A stretch of DNA of 64,000 nt, taken from the NCBI GenBank assembly GCA_021777055.1, contig JAIQZO010000024.1, positions 463,625-527,624 on the forward strand. The letters are read 5' to 3'. Of this stretch, positions 9,489-17,880 are shown piece after piece (positions within the stretch are counted from its first letter, which is position 1; every line of letters starts with the position of its first letter). The position numbers were made by a program, and so were the translations under genes. The DNA comes from Candidatus Anammoxibacter sp. (GTDB taxonomy: Bacteria > Planctomycetota > Brocadiia > Brocadiales > Anammoxibacteraceae). The notes below the pieces were generated by a model, which was given only the letters and a program-made list of their open reading frames with translations, had not been told where the DNA came from and ran no database searches.

Positions 9489-10373
9489 TTAGTTTATCTC
9501 CTCGTTAAGTATAATAACCTCTTCCATCTGCCCATTAGATGCTTTATCTCTAAATCCATGTGTCGCGCCAAAAAAGAACGTACCTATAAACGTAAAAAGG
9601 ATAAGGCAAAAACCTACAATAGTCAGAACCGCAATCTTTGTACCGTGAAAAGAGGCGATCATCCTGAGATGGAGCAACGCCGCATAAACCAACCAGGCGG
9701 CTATTCCAAGCATCACTTTGTGGTCCAATAACCAATTGCTACCTAAAATATTTGAAAAACGTATCCATACAAAACCAAGCACCAACCCCAAGGTTATAAG
9801 AGGAAAACCAAAGGTAAGGGTCCTCCATATAAGGCTATCAAGGCCCTCAAGTGAAGGTAGACGCGTTAACAACGTCCCGGTAAAGTTAGTCCTCAACTGT
9901 CGCTGAACAGTTATATACATTATGCTTGCTATAAAAGCAATACCAAAAGACGCATATCCCAGAAATGTTGGAATAATGTGAGCAACAAGCCAAAATTTCT
10001 GTAAATCCCCTGACAATGCCAGATCATTACCAATAAAGAGGATGGAACAGATCGAAAATATGGTAACAAATGGCATTAGAAATGCCAGCACAGCTTTTAA
10101 TTTGTACAGAAAATCAACAACAACAAAAATTAATATTATACACCATATCAAAAATATTACCGATTCAAAGATATTAGTAACAGGTAACCCCTTATCTTTG
10201 ATACAGAAAAATATCAAATAAAATGTATGAATTATAAAACCTGTAAACATAAAGCGGTTTGTCGCAAGCAAGCCAAATCGTTTAGGTTTTATTAGAGCTC
10301 CAACAGACCACACTGAGCTTAAAAAATAGAAAACTATAGTTGTTATAAATATGCAATAATGAGCTATTGACAT
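9489..10373 (-). CDS. HemX/CcsA-family cytochrome c assembly membrane protein
   Basis: About 294 residues with around eight membrane helices, starting from ATG 10373 (the frame is open to a TTG at 10385). It has the core of the CcsA/HemX family: KFWLVAHIIPTFLGYASFG with a conserved His, and SNWLLDHKVMLGIAAWLVY with a second His. The tryptophan-rich WWD signature of true haem-handling CcsA proteins is absent. That absence and the place directly upstream of hemA point to the HemX/YpjD branch, which in Bacillus affects HemA level; a direct role in cytochrome c assembly is less likely. The function remains uncertain. Confidence 0.8.
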   Translation of the reverse strand: MSIAHYCIFITTIVFYFLSSVWSVGALIKPKRFGLLATNRFMFTGFIIHTFYLIFFCIKDKGLPVTNIFESVIFLIWCIILIFVVVDFLYKLKAVLAFLMPFVTIFSICSILFIGNDLALSGDLQKFWLVAHIIPTFLGYASFGIAFIASIMYITVQRQLRTNFTGTLLTRLPSLEGLDSLIWRTLTFGFPLITLGLVLGFVWIRFSNILGSNWLLDHKVMLGIAAWLVYAALLHLRMIASFHGTKIAVLTIVGFCLILFTFIGTFFFGATHGFRDKASNGQMEEVIILNEEIN

Positions 10374-10619
10374 GATTAATTCCAATTCATACTAAGACAT
10401 CACAGGAAATACTAAATATACTTCCATTTCCGTTCTTCACACTACCTGCTTTTTATTTGGTTGCTGCATCGCCTCTTTGTGTTATAATTAAATAAGGCCA
10501 AAACAAAAGATTAACTAATTACCAAATAAAAACAATTTAACAAATAATGTAAAATTTGCAAGCAAACAATTAGAGAACAGAAACTATTATAAAAAAATTG
10601 AACCTTAAAAGTCCAATTT

Positions 10620-10740
10620 ATCCTCAACTAAGTCATAATTGATACATTTTGTGATTCAGGCCTTGGCTAGGTTTGGAAGCGAGGACTAACCGGTTCTGTA
10701 AGCTAACCCTAGCTTCATAAAGCAAGGCTCTGTCGAGGAT
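10620..10740. ncRNA. Candidate structured RNA of unknown class
   Basis: In the 10374-10957 gap, complementary segments are nested correctly: ATCCTC at 10620 with GAGGAT at 10735 (8 of 9 bp if extended), GCCTTG at 10660 with CAAGGC at 10723, and GCTAGG at 10666 with CCTAGC at 10708, with an AACCGGTT segment inside. This gives a long stem with bulges of about 120 nt. It is more GC-rich than its surroundings. It does not match the SRP RNA, RNase P, tmRNA or cobalamin riboswitch signatures that I know. It may be transcribed on either strand: toward the PDZ lipoprotein (plus) or as leader of the HemX-hemA unit (minus). Confidence 0.4.
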
Positions 10741-10957
10741 ATAACCGTTTAGCACGTAATATAATGAGAATACACGAGACAAAGTTCAGAATAAAGATTG
10801 TAATCATTTTACCATATTAATAATCGTGCGATTTAGTATGTACGTTCTGAATAGTATTTTCCCTTATTCCGTCGCCAGGACTTTGTATTCCGTAAAAACT
10901 ACAAAACCACAAGTAAACACAAGTTTTTATAAAACAATACTAATAAAGGGCTTACCC

Positions 10958-11503
10958 ATGAAGAGATCAAATCTACTTACATCTTTCACCATAACATTAT
11001 TATTCGTCTTAATAGGAATCGCTGGGTGTTCCTCATATGGTACAAAAAACAATAGCGGTATTATAATAGGTAAAGCAAACAAGGTAAACGGGATTTTTAT
11101 TCATGAAGTAGCAAATGGAGGTCCTGCAGAGGAAGCAGGAATAAAGACCGGAGATATAATTGTCTCATATGATGGAAATGAGATCACTGACATGGAAAAG
11201 TTAGAAGATAGGATAGAAGATGTTACACCGGGTGAAAAAGTAGTCCTGGAAGTCATGCGTGGAGGGTCCCTTTTCAATGTGGGGGTGACATTTAAAAAGA
11301 AGGGTTGGAAGATTTTGAATGTCGACACGACAGATGAATTCCCAAACTATTCGATAAATGTAGTTAAAAACTTTCTTTGGATTGGGGCTTATCCTTTTGT
11401 CGTGGAACTAACACTGGAAGAGATGACATTCTCCCAATATAGAGTATTTGATCAAGACCGTATCCCTACCCCACCTACATTTTTCTCTATAACCCTACCT
11501 TAA
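10958..11503 (+). CDS. PDZ-domain lipoprotein
   Basis: The frame is open from 10826, but the ATG at 10958 follows AAAGGG and begins a clear lipoprotein signal: MKRSNLLTSF, a hydrophobic core and the lipobox IAGC with Cys at about residue 24. Length from this start is 181 residues. The mature part is a single PDZ fold: GIFIHEVANGGPAEEAGIKTGDIIVSYDG and ITDMEKLEDRIEDVTPGEKVVLEVMRGG. No protease domain is attached. It would sit in the periplasmic or outer-membrane leaflet and bind peptide C-termini. The last 40 residues do not belong to the PDZ fold and look non-conserved. Confidence 0.75.
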   Translation: MKRSNLLTSFTITLLFVLIGIAGCSSYGTKNNSGIIIGKANKVNGIFIHEVANGGPAEEAGIKTGDIIVSYDGNEITDMEKLEDRIEDVTPGEKVVLEVMRGGSLFNVGVTFKKKGWKILNVDTTDEFPNYSINVVKNFLWIGAYPFVVELTLEEMTFSQYRVFDQDRIPTPPTFFSITLP

Positions 11504-11692
11504 TGGTGGTTAACCCAAATTATTTACGATAGATCTTACCCTATAACAAATTGTAAAAAAAACTTTTCAATCTACGTACTTAACATATTTGCACCATGGT
11601 TGTAGTACGTAATCAGTTATCGATTATCCTGTATCCCACATCTATCTAGTATTTTTGTTACGGCTTCGCCGCGCTAGGGCTAGGGTAATGCA

Positions 11693-12214
11693 ATGCAAAA
11701 AGGAATTTACTGTCTAATTATTTACTTACGTAAAGGTGAAAACATAAAAATAGGAAAATTGGGAGAATTTTTTTTCCGCAAAGGGTATTATATCTATACG
11801 GGGTCATCGCAAAACGGCTTGCAAAAACGACTTGTGAGGCATTTATCGCAAGAAAAAAAGATGCACTGGCATATCGATTATCTCCTCAAATCTGCCAGTA
11901 TTAAAGAAATAAGAGTAATTGAATCATCAAAAGCGGATGAATGCAATCTATCAGATGAGATTAGCTTGTTGTCCGGTGCAGATATTTTAGCAAACAGGTT
12001 TGGTGCATCTGACTGTAATTGTAAAACCCATCTTTACTTTTTCACTAAAAAGCCACAATTAGTCCACCCCAACCAAACGTCTAACATTTCCATATTAAAA
12101 AAGATGGAGACTCATTACAAATGTAAACAGGCGATCGGCAAATGTTTAAACTATATAGATAAATCGCTAATAATCAAAGAAAATAATGATAAAAATTACC
12201 CCTGCCGCAATTAA
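11693..12214 (+). CDS. DUF123 GIY-YIG-like nuclease family protein
   Basis: A 173-residue protein of the DUF123 (Uri-type) GIY-YIG family, sometimes fused to endonuclease III. Signature parts: GIYCLIIYLRKGENIKIGKLG, FRKGYYIYTGSSQNGLQKRLVRH (the GIY-YIG core, with Arg), MHWHIDYLL, ECNLSDEI and FGASDCNCKTHLYFF. From family knowledge it probably binds or cuts DNA in repair; this has not been well shown. The last 45 residues are an extra tail. The end overlaps the next gene by 29 nt, so the two are translationally linked. Confidence 0.82.
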   Translation: MQKGIYCLIIYLRKGENIKIGKLGEFFFRKGYYIYTGSSQNGLQKRLVRHLSQEKKMHWHIDYLLKSASIKEIRVIESSKADECNLSDEISLLSGADILANRFGASDCNCKTHLYFFTKKPQLVHPNQTSNISILKKMETHYKCKQAIGKCLNYIDKSLIIKENNDKNYPCRN

Positions 12215-12494
12215 AAAGATTCATCGTCTTTCTAATAACAGCAAAGATACTGATTTTACACTCAGGCTAGCCATAGATAGTAACAGCTGGTGCGGCAACC
12301 AGATTAAGCTTTTATGCAACCCATCTGTTACTAAATTTGACAAAGAATTTATCGTTAACGGTATAAAGTTTGTTATTAACAGAAAATACTACTCAAATCT
12401 AAAATACATTACCATTGATTATAGTGACGACTTTTTAAAGTCAGGTTTTAAAATAACCTGTCAAAATGAAAGAGATAATTGTAATTGTCACTAA
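12186..12494 (+). CDS. HesB/IscA-like iron-sulphur carrier
   Basis: A 102-residue A-type carrier-like protein. It starts MIKITPAAIKKIHRLS, the usual IscA start, and ends with the Cys-x-Cys pair in DNCNCH. The first cluster cysteine, normally in GGCSG, appears here as SWCGNQIKL, which is a divergent context. The middle keeps the strand pattern (FIVNGIKFVINRKYYSNLKYITIDYSDDFLKSGFKI). It may insert or store Fe-S clusters. It overlaps the DUF123 gene, an unusual partner, so its client is unknown. Confidence 0.7.
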   Translation: MIKITPAAIKKIHRLSNNSKDTDFTLRLAIDSNSWCGNQIKLLCNPSVTKFDKEFIVNGIKFVINRKYYSNLKYITIDYSDDFLKSGFKITCQNERDNCNCH

Positions 12495-12716
12495 CGGTGC
12501 CATAACAGACATATTGGCATGTCAAATTAGATATATGAACTACGTTTAACCGACGCCTGATTCATGCTTTAAGTCCTTACGTGTTCCATGTATTTAATTG
12601 CCGGGCTAACCAAAAAAAGTATTGCCGCTTCTTATTTTAAGTAAGAAGATAAACTTAGGATCTAGGCATACAACCATTTAAAAACCTCAATCGCTTATCT
12701 GCTTGCTTAAGATAAC

Positions 12717-13007
12717 TTATTTATTTTCACAAATAAAATCATTTAGCTTGGCAAAATCATTTAAATCGCCCGTAGAGACCTTATAAACATGAGGCCTACT
12801 CAGAGTGCCCCCTTTCCCCATCTCAGCAATACGGTTGCATTTAGGACATCTTCTGTTAAAGGGCCCACTACTGTTAAACATTTTGTTACACATTAAACAT
12901 GAACGCCTCTTTCTCGTATCATCACCAAACATGGCCAATCGGTTACTTGCCATCTTAGTGGTCCTCTTTTTTTCATTTTTGGATATCGCCTTTCTTTTAA
13001 CATCCAT
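12717..13007 (-). CDS. Small zinc-ribbon protein
   Basis: A 96-residue basic protein with two CxxC knuckles in SCLMCNKMFNSSGPFNRRCPKC, forming a probable zinc ribbon near residues 36-58. The N-terminus is rich in Lys and Arg (MDVKRKAISKNEKKRTTK). The family is not named to me; such short ribbons may bind RNA, DNA or ribosomes. A GGAGG ribosome site precedes the ATG at 13007 (CTAAGTTAGGAGGCATACC on the minus strand). It stands alone between genes on the other strand. Confidence 0.65.
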   Translation of the reverse strand: MDVKRKAISKNEKKRTTKMASNRLAMFGDDTRKRRSCLMCNKMFNSSGPFNRRCPKCNRIAEMGKGGTLSRPHVYKVSTGDLNDFAKLNDFICENK

Positions 13008-13322
13008 GGTATGCCTCCTAACTTCTTAGAATACATTTGTTTAACAAATTAGTATTGTGTTATAAACCGCTATTTTGCAACGATATTTTATTGACCTACC
13101 CATATATAATAATAGTACCTCACATATTTTTAAGAGTCAAATCACTCACCAAAAAGAAGAAAGCAGTATTAACCATAAATATTTTCAAGAAACCTAAAAG
13201 TTTAGCTTGTATGTTTTGTAAAAAATAGTTTAAAATTACCAGTTAACTTCTCGTTTTGCTTAAAATAACAGAGTACCATACCATTAACTTCTCGTTTTAC
13301 TTAAAAAACAGAGTATCATATT
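13008..13322. repeat. Leader region with a 38-bp tandem direct repeat before the sugar epimerase gene
   Basis: Two head-to-tail copies, TTAACTTCTCGTTTTGCTTA... at 13243-13280 and TTAACTTCTCGTTTTACTTA... at 13284-13320, differ by two substitutions and one base length. Both end in ACAGAGTA-CATA, and the second copy ends 2 nt before the ATG at 13323. No strong ribosome site is seen besides AGAG. The rest of the gap is plain AT-rich sequence. Confidence 0.8.
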
Positions 13323-14258
13323 ATGAAAATAGTTATAACCGGAGGAGCAGGATTTCTAGGTTCACACCTTTGTGATCTATTACTTGAAAATGATCACCAT
13401 GTGACATGTATAGATAACTTAATTACCGGGAGCGTCAATAATATCGCCCATTTGATCAACAACAGCAATTTTAAATTTATCAAGCATAATGTTAGTGAAT
13501 ACATATATTTGTCTGAAGATGTTGACGCCGTACTACATTTTGCATCGCCTGCAAGCCCAGAGGATTATTTAAACTACCCCATCCAGACCTTAAAAGTAGG
13601 CTCTCTGGGTACACTAAACTCCTTGGGATTGGCAAAAAAGAAGAATGCTAGATTTTTATTAGCATCAACATCAGAAGTTTATGGAGATCCAAAGATTAGC
13701 CCACAAAAAGAGGATTACTGGGGACATGTAAACCCTGTTGGCCCGAGAGGTGTATATGATGAAGCAAAGAGGTTTGCAGAAGCAATGACAATGGCTTATT
13801 ACAGATACCATAATGTGAATACAAAAATCGTAAGGATATTTAACACCTATGGTACACGAATGCGTATTAATGACGGTCGTGCCGTGCCGAATTTTCTGTC
13901 ACAAGCAATAAGAAACGATGACATAACTGTTTATGGTACGGGAAATCAGACCAGGAGCTTCTGTTACGTTAGTGACCTTATTGCAGGTATTTACAAATTA
14001 CTTAACTCAGACATTAACGAACCAGTAAACATAGGTAATCCGGTTGAATTTACGATCATTGATCTGGCAAAGGAGATAATTCGTTTAACTGGTAGCAAAA
14101 GCAAGATAGTATATAAAGATTTACCTACAGATGATCCGCAAGTAAGAAAACCTGACATCACAAAAGCAGAAAATTGCTTAAACTGGGAACCAAAAGTCAA
14201 TATATCTGACGGATTGAAAAAAACACTTGAGTACTTTAGAAAAAATATTAAAAATTGA
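13323..14258 (+). CDS. UDP-glucuronate decarboxylase-like NAD-dependent epimerase/dehydratase
   Basis: A 311-residue short-chain dehydrogenase of the extended class. The NAD site [14 protein letters not shown] is at the start; the catalytic YDEAKRFAE (YxxxK) follows the Ser of [12 protein letters not shown]. Stretches [35 protein letters not shown] and [11 protein letters not shown] match UDP-glucuronate decarboxylase (UXS), which makes UDP-xylose for surface polysaccharide. dTDP-glucose dehydratases are close relatives, but the FASPASP-YD pattern favours UXS. The following phosphomannomutase, 57 nt downstream, fits a nucleotide-sugar unit. Confidence 0.88.
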   Translation: MKIVITGGAGFLGSHLCDLLLENDHHVTCIDNLITGSVNNIAHLINNSNFKFIKHNVSEYIYLSEDVDAVLHFASPASPEDYLNYPIQTLKVGSLGTLNSLGLAKKKNARFLLASTSEVYGDPKISPQKEDYWGHVNPVGPRGVYDEAKRFAEAMTMAYYRYHNVNTKIVRIFNTYGTRMRINDGRAVPNFLSQAIRNDDITVYGTGNQTRSFCYVSDLIAGIYKLLNSDINEPVNIGNPVEFTIIDLAKEIIRLTGSKSKIVYKDLPTDDPQVRKPDITKAENCLNWEPKVNISDGLKKTLEYFRKNIKN

Positions 14259-14315
14259 TAAGTAAAAGGGAAATAAAGAAATTTCCCCTTCACTTATATC
14301 GGGAAGAGAAATAAG

Positions 14316-15821
14316 GTGGAGAACAACTCAACAAAGAATCGCATATGCCCTGGAACAAATTACAGCATTAATCTTGCTGTTTGCAAAGGAAGACAAAGGG
14401 TCAACCATCCGAAATGTTCAATATGTCAGCACAGTGGAAACAACAAAAACAGTTCAAACAGCACTGAAACAAGCATCAACATGGACATTTTCAAGAGCTA
14501 TGATATTCGCGGCATTTTTCCCAATGAAATCAACGAATACATAACACAAAGAATCGGAACTGCATTTGCGAAATTTCTGACAGATAATAACCATAATGCA
14601 AAAAACATTGTTGTTGGAAGGGATATGCGTTCATCATCGCGTTCTCTAGCAAACGCACTTATTGACGGCATTAAATCATTAGGGTTAAATGTAATTGATG
14701 TTGGATTGGTCTCTACTGAAATGACATACTTTGCTGTAGGTTTTTACAACTTTGATGCTAGTATTATGGTAACCGCCTCACATAATCCGGCAAAATACAA
14801 CGGATTTAAGCTTTGCAGAGAAAAAGCAATTCCTATTGACGCAGAGACAGGATTATCTGATATTGCACAAATAACAACCAGGGTATTACCTGGCATGACA
14901 GGCCAAACAGGCAGAGTTACATCAAAAGATATCTATATCGATTATAAAAAATTTGTCCTGAGTTTTTTAAACAAACAGTTAAAGCCGTTGAAAATAGTAG
15001 TGGATGCAGGAAACGGCATGGCGGGAAAGGTAATCGCCTCTATCTTTAATAGTATTCCATGTGAAATAATACCGCTCTATTTTGAGTTGGATGGTTCGTT
15101 CCCAAACCATGACGCAAATCCTCTTGATCATAGAACGCTTGTTGACCTGCGGAAAACTGTAATAAAGAAGAGGGCCGATTTTGGTGTAGCATTTGACGGC
15201 GATGCCGACAGGTGCGTCTTCATAGATGAGACAGGAAATATTGTAACTTCCGACATCACAACCATAATTATTGCCAAGAAATTCCTCATGAACAGTAAAG
15301 AGGAAAAAGTAATTTACGATCTAAGATTAAGCAAAGCCGTTGCGGAAGAGATTAATGCCAGCGGTGGTATACCAATTAGAGAAAAGGTTGGCCATTCGCA
15401 CATCAAAGCAAGAATGAGAGCGGAAAATGCAATATTTGCCGGAGAGTTATCAGGGCATTTTTACTATAAGGATAACTTTTTTGCAGATTCCGCAATGATT
15501 ACATTGATAAATATGATAAACATATTAAGCACCGCAAACCAACCGATGTCAAGACTTGTCGCCCCTTTTAAGAAATATGTCGCAAGCGGTGAAATAAACT
15601 TTGAGGTTGACAATAAAGATGACAAAATAAGACAGCTGGCAGAAGGTTTTCCAAATGGTCAAATTGACTATTTAGACGGTATCACCGTTCAACACAGTGA
15701 CTGGTGGTTTAATGTTAGAAAATCAAATACCGAACCCTTACTCAGACTAAACCTGGAAGCAAAGACAAAAAACGTATTTGACTCTGGGATAAAAGCCGTT
15801 ACAGATATCATAAAAATGTAA
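14316..15821 (+). CDS. Phosphomannomutase/phosphoglucomutase with Cys-rich N-terminal extension
   Basis: A 501-residue alpha-D-phosphohexomutase that interconverts 6- and 1-phosphates of mannose or glucose. The core begins at about residue 56 (MDIFKSYDIRGIFPNEI). Active-site parts: TASHNPAKYNGFK (phosphoserine), FDGDADRCVF (metal), GELSGHFYY (sugar ring) and RKSNTEPLLRL (phosphate). The GTG start at 14316 adds a 55-residue extension with four cysteines (C11, C23, C34, C37) that looks like a small zinc site; an alternative start is the ATG at 14481. The extension reads as coding and keeps the cysteine pattern, so I kept the long form with moderate certainty. Confidence 0.88.
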   Translation: MENNSTKNRICPGTNYSINLAVCKGRQRVNHPKCSICQHSGNNKNSSNSTETSINMDIFKSYDIRGIFPNEINEYITQRIGTAFAKFLTDNNHNAKNIVVGRDMRSSSRSLANALIDGIKSLGLNVIDVGLVSTEMTYFAVGFYNFDASIMVTASHNPAKYNGFKLCREKAIPIDAETGLSDIAQITTRVLPGMTGQTGRVTSKDIYIDYKKFVLSFLNKQLKPLKIVVDAGNGMAGKVIASIFNSIPCEIIPLYFELDGSFPNHDANPLDHRTLVDLRKTVIKKRADFGVAFDGDADRCVFIDETGNIVTSDITTIIIAKKFLMNSKEEKVIYDLRLSKAVAEEINASGGIPIREKVGHSHIKARMRAENAIFAGELSGHFYYKDNFFADSAMITLINMINILSTANQPMSRLVAPFKKYVASGEINFEVDNKDDKIRQLAEGFPNGQIDYLDGITVQHSDWWFNVRKSNTEPLLRLNLEAKTKNVFDSGIKAVTDIIKM

Positions 15822-15835
15822 TATAAGTCAGGCCA

Positions 15836-16795
15836 TTAACATTTATTCAGTCGTAAAATCAGCACCTCACCTCTTGTATTAAATCTTACAGGAACCGATG
15901 CCCCAATTCCAAGACTTGTAATACCTTGAAGGTCTTTGTAACGCCAGTGCCCTTTGTAAAACCGCCTTCCTCGATTTACATGGGTCAAGATAGGGAAACC
16001 ACCAGGCAAGCAGACTTGCCCACCATGTGTATGACCACACAAATAGAGATCTATTCCCATTTCAGCAGCTATGTCGTAAAGCTCAGGTGAATGTACAAGT
16101 GCAATTGAGAACCCGTCATTTACGGCTTCCATGGCGTGTAATGCTTGATCTGTATAATAATAGTGTACGTCGTCCGTACCGATGAACTGTAAAGATGCGC
16201 CGGATCGTTCAACATGAAAGTTTTCATTTATTAACATCCGTATACCCATTCTCTCCATTGGTTCCACCATATGGCAACTGTCATGATTACCTAGAATTCC
16301 CAGAAATCCATTGCGGCTATTTATCCCCTTTACAAGGATTTCAAGGCTTTTCATAACCTGGCTCATTGGCCCATGGAGAGCGGCTCGATAATCACCGGTT
16401 AATACGCATATATCTACCTCACGGTTGTCAAGCTGCCGCAAAATAATATCTTCAAGGCAAGGTATACCGTCTAAATGGAGATCTGAAAGGTGAAGAATAG
16501 TAAAACCATTAAACTCTTCAGGTAAATTGGGAAACGACAAATCCATCTCACGTAGGACTATATCTTTTGCATTGTTGTACCCACGCTGATATTGCCCGGT
16601 AACGTGCAAAAACGTGTTAAAAGTCTTCATGAGGAAGAGCAGCAGATACCAATGGTTATGACTACGACCGCCATAACGCTTGTTCTTCATGTTTTCCGTT
16701 TCCATCCAGAAACGGTTTGCAGCCCATATAGTACGATTATTAATTGCAAAACTCTTAAGAACCTGATGTAAAGACCCATTAACTGATTTTATCAT
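15836..16795 (-). CDS. Calcineurin-like metallophosphoesterase
   Basis: A 319-residue member of the YkuE/YpbG-like metallophosphoesterases. The metal-binding motifs are in order: LHLSDLHLDG, VLTGDYRA, GILGNHDS and CGHTHGGQVCLPGG. Typical relatives act on phospholipid-linked or nucleotide phosphoesters and often have N-terminal membrane helices. Here the first 100 residues have only a weak hydrophobic stretch (WYLLLFLMKTF), so it may be a peripheral membrane protein. It converges with the phosphomannomutase gene with a 14-nt gap. Confidence 0.85.
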   Translation of the reverse strand: MIKSVNGSLHQVLKSFAINNRTIWAANRFWMETENMKNKRYGGRSHNHWYLLLFLMKTFNTFLHVTGQYQRGYNNAKDIVLREMDLSFPNLPEEFNGFTILHLSDLHLDGIPCLEDIILRQLDNREVDICVLTGDYRAALHGPMSQVMKSLEILVKGINSRNGFLGILGNHDSCHMVEPMERMGIRMLINENFHVERSGASLQFIGTDDVHYYYTDQALHAMEAVNDGFSIALVHSPELYDIAAEMGIDLYLCGHTHGGQVCLPGGFPILTHVNRGRRFYKGHWRYKDLQGITSLGIGASVPVRFNTRGEVLILRLNKC

Positions 16796-17880
16796 TTACG
16801 ATAAATATTATATCATACAGGTAAGATTGTCAAGTGCAGATATTAACATAGCGCGGCGAAACCGCAACCAAAATACAAGATTCCAGATACTGGATTTTAG
16901 ATACTGGCTACTGACAATCTGTTAGATTTCTAGTTTTTTCAAGAGGTAATGATGTAATATGAAAAAGAGGCAAACGCAATCTAAGATATAACATTTTAAA
17001 ACAGCACAATAAATTATCAAGCATCTAGTATCAAGCATTCAGTAACTATACCGTTTCAAATAATTTAACAATGCACGGCAAAATTTTCTTTCTAAAAAAC
17101 AAGTTTTTACAGGGTAATACTATAAAACACTCAGATATTGTTATCACTGAGGGTGTGGGGTGGAGGGGTTCAAAGACGTTGTCCTTTCTCCCTCCCCTCA
17201 GGATAACAATATCAAGTGTAAAATTACTATACAGGCAGATTATGATTAAACACAGAGGTTATTTGTCGTTTCATATACTAACCAAGAACACAAAGAAATT
17301 ATTCCTATATAGAAAAAAGATTTACGAAAACAAGAACCTCTATCTTTTTAATCGCCTCCTATTTGGGATCCTCTAACCTAGTAAAGTTTTAATATTAAAA
17401 GGGTTTTCATAAGAATAAATTAGTGATGTACCTTTTGGTCAATTTGGATGTTATGATTGGGTGATTCAGTGTGAGGAGGATAGCTTAAGCGACATATCTG
17501 TGGTATTTTTGTTTTACACTAATGCTTAGGAGAAGAACTGGATTTAATAACTCGCAGAAGTATGCTAAGGCAGCTTAAAACCAGATCGAAAGAGGGGGAT
17601 TCATCATTACCTTTATTGGAATGCAAACTGAGCACATGGGTTTGACACGTAATAAGCATTGTCATTACTACTATTTAGGAAGTTTAGGCAATTTGATAAG
17701 TCCGCATATCATAACGACAATAATGTATGGGCTCAAGATTTTTGAACCCATACATGTTGCTCCAGACAGGAAGCAAAACTTTAGTAGCGTTGCAGATTTC
17801 CTGATTAAAGTTTGTATAAATCTAATAAAAAACTTATATAGATTTAAAACCTTGAGCCCATACCACCTAACCCCAAACTC
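16796..17880. other. 1.1-kb intergenic region with repeats
   Basis: No convincing gene. It holds a GCGGC palindrome copy (16846-16874), an imperfect inverted repeat at 17128-17218 (GATATTGTTATC...CTGAGGG against CCCTCAGGATAACAATATC) and a hairpin ATGTATGGG-C-TCAA / TTGA-A-CCCATACAT at 17723-17754. Open frames here are short and have no family features. Confidence 0.6.

Noticed and set aside
9489..10373. Full cytochrome c haem lyase component CcsA
   Set aside because: The tryptophan-rich WWD haem-binding signature is missing; the hemA neighbour favours HemX.
10620..10740. SRP RNA or tRNA
   Set aside because: The conserved GGAAGGAAGCAGCC-type tip of SRP RNA and the tRNA T-loop pattern are both absent.
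17071..17376. 101-residue frame on the plus strand
   Set aside because: It runs through an inverted repeat, has no ribosome site and shows no domain or signal features.
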